DNA of 64,000 bases, taken from CAIODY01 sp046051225. Lineage in GTDB: Bacteria > Bacteroidota > Bacteroidia > Chitinophagales > CAIODY01. Positions within the stretch are counted from its first letter, which is position 1, and every line of letters starts with the position of its first letter. Positions 36,801 through 45,638 of this stretch are shown here, piece after piece. Where the stretch lies: NCBI GenBank assembly GCA_046051225.1, contig JBJOOR010000008.1, positions 1 through 64,000 on the forward strand, read 5' to 3'. Position numbers and translations under genes: made by a program. The notes under the pieces are model-generated. The model worked only from the letters and a program-made list of their open reading frames with translations, did no database searches and was not told the DNA's origin.

Positions 36801-37043
36801 AAAAGGAAACTAGAAACGGATGATTTCTAGCATGATAATTTGAAAAGGAAACTAGAAACGGATGATTTTTAGCATGATAATTTAAAAAGGAAACTAGAAA
36901 CGGGTGGTTTCTAGCATGATAATTTGAAAAGGAAACTAGAAACGGGTGGTTTCTAACATGATAATTTAAAAAGGAAACTAAGAACGGATGGTTTCTATAT
37001 TAGTATTTCAAAAAGGAATATTGCAACGAGCGGTTGGAATATT
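36801..37043. repeat. 42-bp tandem repeat array, hairpin in each unit
   Basis: Five units of 42 bases (starts at 36801, 36843, 36885, 36927, 36969) plus a degenerate sixth from 37011. Each begins AAAAGGAAAC. Units 1-4 hold the hairpin CTAGAAA / TTTCTAG (the third and fourth extended by a C-G pair). The sixth replaces the stem with AATATT-g-CAAC / GTTG-g-AATATT around a GAGCG loop, keeping the fold. No gene in either direction reads across with a start codon. It lies in the 675-bp gap between typA and the next gene; the rest of the gap (36700-36800 and 37044-37180) has only weak inverted repeats, including AAACAGGA/TCCTGTTT at 37045-37148. Confidence 0.85.
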
Positions 37044-37180
37044 GAAACAGGAGTATATATCCCAAAGCTTCGTGAGTGGCAAAATGTATTTAACCTAAAT
37101 ATGCAAATATTAAACATTACCAAAAATTAAGATTCGCCATTCCTGTTTTATTCAATTATTAATAAATAGCAACTATTTAA

Positions 37181-37210
37181 TTTGAAATAAAATAGCAATT
37201 ACTATATTTG
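37181..37210 (+). promoter_or_regulatory. Bacteroidota-type promoter of the 3HCDH-like gene
   Basis: TTTG (37181-37184), 18 bases, then TATATTTG (37203-37210), close to the TTTG-N19-TAnnTTTG consensus. The start codon is 21 bases further. Confidence 0.6.
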
Positions 37211-37230
37211 ATAAAAATTAGTAAAGCAGC

Positions 37231-37905
37231 ATGAAAATATTAGTAATAGCCGATGAAATACGCCGATTAGAATTTCAAGAAAAATTAAGCACATTATCGG
37301 TTCAGCAAGTAGCATATGCCGAAGCTGGCAAAGAAATAGTTGCCGCCGAAATGCAATCTTACGAAGTAATTATTGATTTGAATTTTGATGGCGATATAGA
37401 AGCCATTCAACAATATGCATTGCTACAAAACCGAGTTGTAATACTCCATGCAGTTACACATTCATTACTTCAGTTTCATGCCATCATAGCTGCTTCAAAA
37501 AGTATTTTTGTAGGAATCAATGCATTGCCATCATTTATCAATTTGCCCAAAGCCGAAATATGCATACACAAAACAGAGCATAAAGCGATTATACATAAAG
37601 TATTTGAACAGCTAAACTGGCACTACGAAATAGTAGAAAATAGAGTAGGCATGCTTACTCCACGGGTGATATGCATGATCATTAACGAAGCCTATTATAC
37701 CCTACAAGAAAAAACTGCCACCCAAGCCGATATTGATACCTCTATGCGCCTAGGCACCAACTATCCTTATGGCCCATTTGAATGGGCAAATAAAATAGGA
37801 ACACAAAATGTATATCAAGTGTTATCAGCCATTTATAACGATACCAAAGACGAAAGATATAAAATTTGTAGCCAATTAAAAGCTGCTACACTAGTAACGT
37901 TGTAG
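37231..37905 (+). CDS. Divergent 3-hydroxyacyl-CoA dehydrogenase-like protein
   Basis: A 224-residue protein. The last about 90 residues match the helical C-terminal domain of 3-hydroxyacyl-CoA dehydrogenases: GMLTPRVICMIINEAYYTLQEK, ADIDTSMRLGTNYPYGPFEWANKIG. The N-terminal part keeps strand-helix order but lacks the GxGxxG dinucleotide-binding loop (it starts KILVIADEIRRLEF) and is short. So it is probably not a normal NAD-dependent dehydrogenase; it may be a regulatory or degenerate paralog. It stands alone behind a good promoter, after the hairpin array. Confidence 0.7.
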   Translation: MKILVIADEIRRLEFQEKLSTLSVQQVAYAEAGKEIVAAEMQSYEVIIDLNFDGDIEAIQQYALLQNRVVILHAVTHSLLQFHAIIAASKSIFVGINALPSFINLPKAEICIHKTEHKAIIHKVFEQLNWHYEIVENRVGMLTPRVICMIINEAYYTLQEKTATQADIDTSMRLGTNYPYGPFEWANKIGTQNVYQVLSAIYNDTKDERYKICSQLKAATLVTL

Positions 37906-38010
37906 CAAACAAATATTTTTTTCTATTCAAATGTTATGATATTTGATAAATAGAATTATTTTTGCGTTTCAAAATAAAACCTCGACTACAGAATAAATTA
38001 ATTTAGTAAA

Positions 38011-39663
38011 ATGAAAATGATTAACAAAATAGTTTTGATAGTAATGCTTGCTGTATTGGGCTTTAATGCTGCAAATGCACAATCAAAATATGTAACTAAT
38101 TCAATCGGTGTTCAATTTGGTACTACATCGCCATATACTGATATCCGTTCACATCAATATTTTCGTACCTTAAGCACAGCAGGTAGAAGCGAATACCAAC
38201 CTTATGTTGGTGTAAATGGTTTACACATGTTTTCGCATGTTATAGGCGTTTATGCTGATGTAAACTATGGTCATGTGCAAGGCATAATGTACAACAGAAA
38301 TGGTGGTGCAACAGGAGCTAAAAATATATTTGGTGCTTATACTTCTCATGCTAATTCGGATGATTATGCATTATACCAACGTTTAGGATTTTCTCGTCAG
38401 ATTTATTCTAGAACTACCATGTTAGATGCATCTATCAATTTTTATGTAAACTTTACAAATTTAGCTTGGTTAACAAAAAATAGTAATAGCAAAACTATGA
38501 AACCACGTAAATTAGGTTTTTATGGTTATGCAGGTGTTGGTATGGTTACTTATGATGCACATGTATATGCATTGGTAGCTAATCAACAAGCAATAATAGA
38601 TAAAGAAACTTTTTATATGCATGGAATGATAAGCAATAAAAAAGGATTGTTTCATACTACCGATTTAGTTTTCCCTACAGCAGTAGGCTTAAAATATAAT
38701 TTAAGTAAATGTATAGATTTAGGTATTGAAGCTTCAGTGCGTTTTGTAGCATCAGATAAATTTGATGCCGTAAACGATCAAATAGCTCAAACCTATGGGG
38801 CAAATTTTTTGGCTACACCAATAGTAACTAATAAAACCACTTTATCTACAAGCCGCTACCAAGGGTATGCATACGATAAATATGCTTATTTAGGCGTAAA
38901 AGTTAATTATAAATTAGGTACTTGTAAAGTTTCAAATAGCAATTTAGAATGGACAGACCCACAAGAAGTAATGTTGAGAAGCGTAGATGCCGAAATGGGC
39001 AAATTACGTTCATTATTAAATGATGGTGATAAAGATGGTGTAAGCGATGCATTTGATAAAGAACCAAATACTCCAGCAGGTGTAAAAGTAGATGGTGCTG
39101 GTCAGGCATTAGATGTAGATGGTGATGGCGTAGCAGATTATAAAGATGACGAACCTTTCTCTCCTAAAGGAGCTACAGTAAACGAAAACGGTATAGCAGC
39201 CGATGCTGATAATGATGGTGTGCCAGATGTAAAAGATTTAGAACCTAATACAAAAGCTAATGCATTGGTAAACTTTAGAGGTGTAACAATAGGCTCAAGA
39301 GAAGTAACATCACCTAAAAGCACCGAAGACAAACCATTGTTTATCTTCCCTTCAGTTTATTTTGATTTAAATTCTTCATACATTCGTCCACAATATTATG
39401 ATATCTTATCTGATGCTGCTAGAAGCTTGATAAAATATCAAGATATTAAAGTAAATATTTATGGTAATTGCGATGTTAGAGGCAATGACGAATTAAATAA
39501 TGATTTAGGTAGAAAACGTGCTGAAGCAGTAGCTAATTATTTACGTAAAAACTTTAAAATAGATGCTACAAGAATTAAAGTAATTGAAAGCAATGGTAAA
39601 ATGCATCCTATTTCAAATGATCACAGACCTAACCGTCGTGTAGATATTCTTTTAGCCGAATAA
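38011..39663 (+). CDS. OmpA-family protein with TSP3 calcium repeats, copy 1
   Basis: A 550-residue outer-membrane protein: signal peptide (cleaved after ANAQ), an N-terminal beta-barrel of about 300 residues, then thrombospondin-type-3 calcium repeats (DGDKDGVSD, DVDGDGVADYKDD, DADNDGVPDVKDLE) and a C-terminal OmpA domain (SVYFDLNSSYIRP, GNCDVRGNDELN, LGRKRAEAVANYL, NRRVDILL) with the Asp and Arg that bind peptidoglycan. It probably links outer membrane and cell wall. The next gene is a tandem paralog. A TAttTTTG box lies 47 bases before the start. Confidence 0.88.
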   Translation: MKMINKIVLIVMLAVLGFNAANAQSKYVTNSIGVQFGTTSPYTDIRSHQYFRTLSTAGRSEYQPYVGVNGLHMFSHVIGVYADVNYGHVQGIMYNRNGGATGAKNIFGAYTSHANSDDYALYQRLGFSRQIYSRTTMLDASINFYVNFTNLAWLTKNSNSKTMKPRKLGFYGYAGVGMVTYDAHVYALVANQQAIIDKETFYMHGMISNKKGLFHTTDLVFPTAVGLKYNLSKCIDLGIEASVRFVASDKFDAVNDQIAQTYGANFLATPIVTNKTTLSTSRYQGYAYDKYAYLGVKVNYKLGTCKVSNSNLEWTDPQEVMLRSVDAEMGKLRSLLNDGDKDGVSDAFDKEPNTPAGVKVDGAGQALDVDGDGVADYKDDEPFSPKGATVNENGIAADADNDGVPDVKDLEPNTKANALVNFRGVTIGSREVTSPKSTEDKPLFIFPSVYFDLNSSYIRPQYYDILSDAARSLIKYQDIKVNIYGNCDVRGNDELNNDLGRKRAEAVANYLRKNFKIDATRIKVIESNGKMHPISNDHRPNRRVDILLAE

Positions 39664-39692
39664 AATAAAAACAACAACTTACAAATTAGTAT

Positions 39693-41237
39693 ATGAACAA
39701 ATTAAAACTTTCGATTGTAGCATTAGTAACATTGATTACTGTAAATGTGTTTGCTCAAAACAAACCAGCAGCACCAGCTGGATCTGATTTATACAAAGGA
39801 TGGTCTTTGTATGGTAACTTAGGCGCAACAATGCCTTATACTGATTTGAATCAGTATCAATATATGCATACTTTTAATTCTAAAAGCGAATACAGATTCG
39901 GAATGGATTTAGGAGTTAGAAAAATGTTTTCATCTGTGGTAGGTGCTCAAGGCGATTTTGCTTTTGGTAGTATTTTAGGCGAAGCTAGACAAGCTTCAAG
40001 CAAAATTCCTGGAAAAACAGAACACGAAATCTATCTTTCGCAATTGGCTCAAACCTTATGGGGACCAAACCAAAGAACAATGAGAGATGGCGTTTATTTT
40101 AAAACAAATTTTTGGCAAGCATCTACTAGTGTTTATTTTGATTTGAATAATTTGGGCGCTACATTATTTAATGCTCGTAAAGGAAACTTAGCAAAAAGAA
40201 AGATTGCTGTTTATTCTTATGTTGGTATTGGGTTAATGCATTTTAATTCTACAATTCGCACACTTAAAAAAGATTCAGCTTTTACAACTTATCTAAGTGG
40301 TGTTTCAGGCAAATCTTTAGAATCAGTAGTACCTGTAGGATTAGGTGTTAAATATAAATTGAATAACAAAATTAATATTGGTGTTGAATACAGATTGAAC
40401 AATGTATTATCTGATAAATTAGATGCACTTGCTAGTAATCAATCTACTATATGGTTACGTCAAGGCACTAATGATAAATACGGTTTTGCAAGTATTGCTT
40501 TAACTTACAATTTTGTAGGTTCAAATCCATTGGCTGAAAATATTGAATGGTGCAATCCATTAACTGATAGAGCCGATGTTAAAGTACCAACGGCCTCTGA
40601 AATATTAGCTGATGCTGATGGTGATGGTGTAGCTGATTTATTAGATAAGGAAGCTAACACACCTGCTGGTTGTCGTGTAGATGGTAGTGGTAGAGCATTA
40701 GATACTGATGGTGATGGCGTAGTTGATTGTAAAGATAGAGAAAGATTATCTCCAGCTGGATACCCAGTAGATGCTAATGGTGTAGCTCAAATACCCGATA
40801 CTGATGGTGATGGTGTTTTAGATAATACAGATTGGGAAGTTAACTCACCAGCTGGTTGCAAAGTTGATACACATGGTGTTTGCCCTAAAGACGAAAAAGC
40901 ACATTGGGGCGGCGAATTTAATTTACCTACTGTATATTTTGATAATGATAAAGCCATTGTGAAAAAAGAATTTATGGTTGATTTACAACGTTGCGCTATG
41001 CAAATGTATGCTAATCCTACTATGAAAATTGATATCATTGGTAATACAGATAAACATCATACTGATGATTATAACGAAAAATTGGGTATGCGTCGTGCTA
41101 AAGCAGTAGCTGATATTTTAATTATGCGTTTCTCTGTTCCTGCTGATAAAATTAATATCAAATCGAATGGTAAACATATGCTTAAATCGCCAAACGATGA
41201 ATTGAACAGAAGAGTTGATATTATTCCTGCTCAATAA
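39693..41237 (+). CDS. OmpA-family protein with TSP3 calcium repeats, copy 2
   Basis: A 514-residue paralog of the preceding gene (29 bases apart), with the same order: signal peptide, barrel (ATMPYTDLNQYQYM matches copy 1's SPYTDIRSHQYF), TSP3 repeats (DADGDGVADLLDKE, DTDGDGVVDCKDRE, DTDGDGVLDNTDWE) and OmpA domain (TVYFDNDKAIVKKEF, LGMRRAKAVADIL, NRRVDIIP). The DTDGDGV repeats end with PAGCxVD linkers. A strong terminator closes the pair. Confidence 0.88.
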   Translation: MNKLKLSIVALVTLITVNVFAQNKPAAPAGSDLYKGWSLYGNLGATMPYTDLNQYQYMHTFNSKSEYRFGMDLGVRKMFSSVVGAQGDFAFGSILGEARQASSKIPGKTEHEIYLSQLAQTLWGPNQRTMRDGVYFKTNFWQASTSVYFDLNNLGATLFNARKGNLAKRKIAVYSYVGIGLMHFNSTIRTLKKDSAFTTYLSGVSGKSLESVVPVGLGVKYKLNNKINIGVEYRLNNVLSDKLDALASNQSTIWLRQGTNDKYGFASIALTYNFVGSNPLAENIEWCNPLTDRADVKVPTASEILADADGDGVADLLDKEANTPAGCRVDGSGRALDTDGDGVVDCKDRERLSPAGYPVDANGVAQIPDTDGDGVLDNTDWEVNSPAGCKVDTHGVCPKDEKAHWGGEFNLPTVYFDNDKAIVKKEFMVDLQRCAMQMYANPTMKIDIIGNTDKHHTDDYNEKLGMRRAKAVADILIMRFSVPADKINIKSNGKHMLKSPNDELNRRVDIIPAQ

Positions 41238-41255
41238 TTAAAAATTAAAGAATAC

Positions 41256-41290
41256 AAAAAAGCGAAGTTGAATTTCAACTTCGCTTTTTT
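41256..41290 (+). terminator. Terminator after the OmpA pair
   Basis: Perfect 17-base arms (A6-GCGAAGTTGAA / TTCAACTTCGC-T6) around one central base, 18 bases after the stop. An open frame starting inside it at 41268 is not used as the next gene's start. Confidence 0.92.
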
Positions 41291-41321
41291 ATTTATTAAA
41301 ACATTTAAACTACTTATTAAT

Positions 41322-41783
41322 ATGATTTGGAAATATAAATTTGATGCTGATACTATTACCCATCAATTTATGAAAGATAATATGATAGGCTTATTAGGTA
41401 TTGAATGTATTGATGTGGGCGATAATTATTTGAAAGCAAAAATGCCTGTTGACCATCGAACTAGACAATCGGCAGGCTTGCTGCATGGTGGCGCTAATGT
41501 AACCTTGGCCGAAAGTATTGGTAGCTTGGCTGCTAACTTTTGTGTAGACCAAGATAGTTTTTATGCAGTAGGATTAGAGATTAATGCCAATCATATTCGT
41601 ACAAAACACGATGGCTGGGTATATGCCACAGCTTTGCCTATTCATATTGGGCAATCTACTCAAATATGGGAAATAAAAATAACGGATGAGAATGATAAAT
41701 TGATGTGTATTGTGAGGCATACGGTAGCTGTATTGCCTAAAAGTGTAGCACATAAAATGCATTTTAATTTACCAAGGATTTAG
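41322..41783 (+). CDS. Hotdog-fold acyl-CoA thioesterase
   Basis: A 153-residue hotdog thioesterase of the PaaI/MenI type: GIECIDVGDNYLKAKMPVD, SAGLLHGGANVTLAESIGSLA (the catalytic Glu/His loop), NHIRTKHDGWVYATA. The reaction is hydrolysis of a CoA thioester, perhaps 1,4-dihydroxy-2-naphthoyl-CoA in menaquinone synthesis or an aromatic acyl-CoA; the sequence does not choose. The ATG at 41322 is preferred because the in-frame start at 41268 lies in a terminator. Confidence 0.85.
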   Translation: MIWKYKFDADTITHQFMKDNMIGLLGIECIDVGDNYLKAKMPVDHRTRQSAGLLHGGANVTLAESIGSLAANFCVDQDSFYAVGLEINANHIRTKHDGWVYATALPIHIGQSTQIWEIKITDENDKLMCIVRHTVAVLPKSVAHKMHFNLPRI

Positions 41784-41970
41784 GAGCTGATGCTGACGGG
41801 TATATTTTATTGCAAAACAAAATTCGTAACACAATATAGGCAGCTATTGTTAATAGTGAATCTAGCGAAATTAATTTACAAAGCTCCAGAGAGGCATTAT
41901 CCAAATATAGCTTGCAATATCTTCCGAGCATTTGTGGTGTATTAGCCAAATTAGGCATTTTGATAAATGC

Positions 41971-42750
41971 TTATTTTCCTTTAAAATCGGGCTTACGTTT
42001 TTCTACAAATGCATTCATGCCTTCTTTTTGATCATCGCTGGCAAATAATAGATAGAAATTTTTTCGTTCAAAGACTAAGCCTTCATCTAATGTTGAGTTA
42101 AATGCATTCAACACACTTTCTTTAGCTAATCGCACGGCTATAGGCGATTGAGCAGCAATTTCTTTGGCTAAATTAATGGCTTCGCTTAAGTATAATTCAA
42201 CAGGCACAACTCGGTTTATCAATCCATTTTTCAAGGCTTCATCTGCCGAAATAAATTTTCCGGTTAATACCATTTCCATTGCTAATGCTTTGCCTACTGC
42301 TTTTGTTAATCGCTGTGTGCCGCCAGCACCAGGCATTACGCCAATTTTAATTTCGGGTTGCCCAAATTTTGCAGTTTCGCTTGCCACCACCATATCACAA
42401 GTCATTACTAATTCGCAACCGCCACCTAATGCAAAACCACTTACTGCGGCAATGATAGGTTTTTTTGTTTTTTTGATGCCATCCCAAGTACTAAATTGGT
42501 CTATGTTTAGCATATCAATTGCTGTTTTACCAGCCATTTGTTTTATATCGGCACCAGCTGCAAATGCTTTTTCGTTGCCAGTAATAATTATGCATCGTAC
42601 ATCATCATCATTATCTAATATTTTTAATGCATCCCTTAATTCGCCCATCAGTTGTAGGTTTAAAGCATTTAATTCTTTAGGGCGATTTAATTGTATTAAA
42701 GCAATATGTTTTTCTATTTGTGTATCTACTATAATAAATTCAAAATTCAT
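41971..42750 (-). CDS. Enoyl-CoA hydratase/isomerase
   Basis: A 259-residue crotonase. Motifs: ALIQLNRPKELNALN, AFAAGADIKQMAGK (oxyanion hole), AVSGFALGGGCELVMTCD, and PEIKIGVMPGAGGTQRLTKAVG with the catalytic Glu pair near 114 and 134. It hydrates trans-2-enoyl-CoA in fatty-acid or amino-acid degradation. The C-terminal FYLLFASDDQKEGMNAFVEKRKPDFKG is typical. The gene is alone, with 187 bases of gap to the thioesterase that hold nothing recognisable. Confidence 0.93.
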   Translation of the reverse strand: MNFEFIIVDTQIEKHIALIQLNRPKELNALNLQLMGELRDALKILDNDDDVRCIIITGNEKAFAAGADIKQMAGKTAIDMLNIDQFSTWDGIKKTKKPIIAAVSGFALGGGCELVMTCDMVVASETAKFGQPEIKIGVMPGAGGTQRLTKAVGKALAMEMVLTGKFISADEALKNGLINRVVPVELYLSEAINLAKEIAAQSPIAVRLAKESVLNAFNSTLDEGLVFERKNFYLLFASDDQKEGMNAFVEKRKPDFKGK

Positions 42751-42803
42751 GATGATATATTTTTATTGGATAAATATTTTTTGCTAATGTAGTTGGTAAA
42801 GTT

Positions 42804-43244
42804 TTATTTTTTCGATAACATTTTTTTTAGTAACGATAATGCATTGTTTTCGGCATGGCGCATTTCGGCTTGTTGTGCTTTGGTTTTATCTTTTAAGCCG
42901 CATAGATGCAATGCGCCATGGGCTATTACACGGTGCAACTCTTCATTAAATGCTAATGAAAGTTGAGTAGCATTTTCTTTTATTCTATCAATGCTGATGT
43001 AAATTTCGCTTTCAATTTTTTGTTTTGTTGAATAATCGAATGTAATAATATCTGTATAAAAATCGTGTTGTAAAAATTGTTGGTTGATGCCTAAAACGTA
43101 ATCATCGTTTGAAAAAATATATGCCATTTCAAAACTTGTATGGCCATATTCATGCATTATTTTTGCTAACCATTGTTTTACAATAGTTCTGTTTTTAAAT
43201 GTAAAAGCAGGCGCTTGGTAGTTTGTGAAACTTATTTTTTTCAT
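42804..43244 (-). CDS. ybeY: Endoribonuclease YbeY (rRNA maturation)
   Basis: A 146-residue zinc-dependent RNase that finishes 16S rRNA 3'-end processing and ribosome quality control. The signature is HGALHLCGLKD with the first two His; the third ligand in Bacteroidota is usually Asp in GxKDK. The upstream part (DIITFDY) fits. The ATG at 43244 is selected; an earlier in-frame ATG at 43331 would add 29 unconserved hydrophobic residues. Confidence 0.88.
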   Translation of the reverse strand: MKKISFTNYQAPAFTFKNRTIVKQWLAKIMHEYGHTSFEMAYIFSNDDYVLGINQQFLQHDFYTDIITFDYSTKQKIESEIYISIDRIKENATQLSLAFNEELHRVIAHGALHLCGLKDKTKAQQAEMRHAENNALSLLKKMLSKK

Positions 43245-43413
43245 AAGGCAAATATAGAATAGGAAAAATAAAATCTTATCAGCACTTATCTTTTTAATGT
43301 GCATCATCTGTTTTATGCTTTTAAATTTCAATTCACAAATTATTATGTATAAATAGATTGCTTATTAAACTACTTGGGTTGTAAATTGCGTAAACATTTT
43401 ACAACATATTTTT

Positions 43414-45534
43414 ATGAAAAAATTATCCTTCGTTTTATTAATTGCACTTATCCCGTATGTGTTTGCATTTAGTACCGAAACACCATCAAATCCGCAAAAA
43501 CAAAAAGCAATTATTCAAGCAGTTATAGAAAGTGTGAAAGACCAACACTTTCAACCCAAAGAAATTAATGATGATTTTTCAGCTGATGTTTTCAATCTTT
43601 TTTTGCAAAGAATGGATTACAATAAAAAGTTTTTTTTACAATCAGATATTGATGATTTGAAAAAATATAAATCAAAAATTGATGATGAAATAAATAATCC
43701 ATCAACCGAATTTTATGAAGCCACTATTAAAATATTTAAACAACGGGCCACTGATGCGGAAGGTTTTTATAAATCATTTTTAGATAAACCATTTGATTTA
43801 GCTGCCAATGAAGACATTATATTGGATGGTAAAAAATTAGTGTATGCAAAAAATATAGATGAGCTAAAAGAAGCTTGGCGTAAGAGTTTGAAGTATCAAG
43901 TAATGGCAAGGGTATTTGAATTAAAAGAAACGCAAGACAAGCAAATTGAAAAGAAAGATACTACTTTGAAAAAAGTAAAAACATTTGCCGAGTTAGAAGA
44001 GGATGCAAGAAAGAAAATATTAAAAAGCAACGAAGATTTTTTTGCACGATTAAATAAAACTGAAGCTGATGATTATTTTACTTTATATGTAAATACTATT
44101 ACTAGTGTATTGGACCCACATACCGATTTTTTTCCACCAAAGGATAAAGAAAATTTTGATATACGAATGAGTGGAAGGCTGGAAGGCATTGGTGCTACGC
44201 TGCAAGAAAAAGACGGGTTTATAAAAATAACGAGCCTTGTGGTAGGTGGCCCTGCATGGAAAAATGGAAAATTAAAAGCCGAAGATTTAATTATGAAAGC
44301 GGCTGAAAAGGATGATAAAGATTGGTTTGCATTAGAAGATGTAAGAGTGGATGATGCTGTAAAGCACATAAGAGGTAAGAAAGGAACTATTGTACGATTA
44401 TTTGTGAAACATGCTGATGGCAATACAGAAGAAGTTGAAATAACTCGTGATGTGGTAGTGATGGATGAAACATTTGCAAAAAGTTCAATCATCAATTATA
44501 AGGGTAAACGAATTGGGTTGATTAATCTACCCGAATTTTATGCAGATTTTAATAACCCCACTGGTAGAAGATGCGGAAAAGATATGCGCATTGAAGTTGA
44601 AAAATTAAAAAAAGATAAAGTAGATGGAATAATGATTGACCTAAGAAACAATACTGGTGGCTCATTGAATGATGTGGTTGATATAGCAGGATTGTTTATA
44701 AAAGGTGGACCAATTGTGCAAGTAAAAAGCCGCGAAGGTATGCCTTATGTATATCCTGATAAAGATAATGATGTGGTATATGATGGGCCATTAGCCATTA
44801 TGGTAAATGAATTTAGTGCCAGCGCTTCGGAAATTTTAGCTGCGGCTATTCAAGATTATCATCGTGGAATTATTATTGGAAGCCCTACAACCTTTGGCAA
44901 AGGCAGTGTTCAGCGGTTTTATGATTTAGATATGTACAACATGACAGCACCTGCTGATATTCGTCCGTTGGGCACTATTAAATTAACCAATCAAAAATTT
45001 TTTAGAATAAATGGCGGTGCTACACAATTAAAAGGTGTGGCAAGCGATATTATATTGCCTGATAATTTAGAATACATTGAATATGGCGAAAAGAAGGAAG
45101 ACCACCCGATGAAATGGTCGCAAATTCAACCAGCTATTTACACACCAATATCGGGTTGTTTTAATTTAGATGAGTTGAAAAAAAGCAGTAAGCAGCGCTT
45201 ACAAAACAACGAATATTTTACTGCCATTGATAAAAATGCACAGCGTTTGAAAAAGCAACAAGATGATAATAAATCAACTTTAAATTTTGCAAAATTTGTA
45301 CAAGAACAAAATGAAAACAGAGAGCGTTCGAAAAAATTAGAAGAGCTTACTAAAACAGAATATGATATGAATTTTGAATGGACAGCTGACGACAAATCAT
45401 TGATAGAAGCTGATTCGAATAAAACCAATAAAATGAAAAATTGGTTTAAGGCATTAAAGAAAGATGCTTATATTTTTGAAACTACCAATATTGTATATGA
45501 AATAAGTAATACAGTGGCTACCAAAAGAGATTAA
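43414..45534 (+). CDS. prc: Carboxy-terminal processing protease (S41, Prc/Tsp)
   Basis: A 706-residue tail-specific protease exported by a signal peptide. It has an N-terminal Tsp domain (DVFNLFLQRMDYNKKFFLQSDIDDL), a PDZ domain (GIGATLQEKDGFIKITSLVVGGPAWKNGKLKAEDLI), the peptidase core with the Ser (NEFSASASEILAAAIQDY) and Lys (GSPTTFGKGSVQRFYDL) dyad, and a C-terminal domain with helical charged end. It cuts periplasmic proteins from the C-terminus. Length is in the family's range. Alone between two opposite genes. Confidence 0.94.
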   Translation: MKKLSFVLLIALIPYVFAFSTETPSNPQKQKAIIQAVIESVKDQHFQPKEINDDFSADVFNLFLQRMDYNKKFFLQSDIDDLKKYKSKIDDEINNPSTEFYEATIKIFKQRATDAEGFYKSFLDKPFDLAANEDIILDGKKLVYAKNIDELKEAWRKSLKYQVMARVFELKETQDKQIEKKDTTLKKVKTFAELEEDARKKILKSNEDFFARLNKTEADDYFTLYVNTITSVLDPHTDFFPPKDKENFDIRMSGRLEGIGATLQEKDGFIKITSLVVGGPAWKNGKLKAEDLIMKAAEKDDKDWFALEDVRVDDAVKHIRGKKGTIVRLFVKHADGNTEEVEITRDVVVMDETFAKSSIINYKGKRIGLINLPEFYADFNNPTGRRCGKDMRIEVEKLKKDKVDGIMIDLRNNTGGSLNDVVDIAGLFIKGGPIVQVKSREGMPYVYPDKDNDVVYDGPLAIMVNEFSASASEILAAAIQDYHRGIIIGSPTTFGKGSVQRFYDLDMYNMTAPADIRPLGTIKLTNQKFFRINGGATQLKGVASDIILPDNLEYIEYGEKKEDHPMKWSQIQPAIYTPISGCFNLDELKKSSKQRLQNNEYFTAIDKNAQRLKKQQDDNKSTLNFAKFVQEQNENRERSKKLEELTKTEYDMNFEWTADDKSLIEADSNKTNKMKNWFKALKKDAYIFETTNIVYEISNTVATKRD

Positions 45535-45638
45535 AGATTGATGTGTAAGCATTCCAAGTGGCAAATACTCTCATTAATGCTATTGATGCAAACAATAATG
45601 AAAGTATTGGCAAGTATATGAAAGAATAAAATTATTAA

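Noticed and set aside
36801..37010. Repeat-encoded protein on the reverse strand of the array
   Set aside because: One reverse frame is open across the units because 42 is divisible by three, but it has no plausible start codon or ribosome binding site and the units vary outside codon logic.
36801..37043. CRISPR array
   Set aside because: The 42-base units are contiguous with no unique spacers and no cas genes are in the window.
41764..41958. A 64-residue minus-strand reading frame overlapping the thioesterase end
   Set aside because: No motif, low-complexity hydrophobic composition, overlap with a real gene and no conserved feature; likely chance.
45535..45638. Possible remnant gene after the protease
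   Set aside because: The short stretch contains fragments of open frame but no match that I can recognise and no start.
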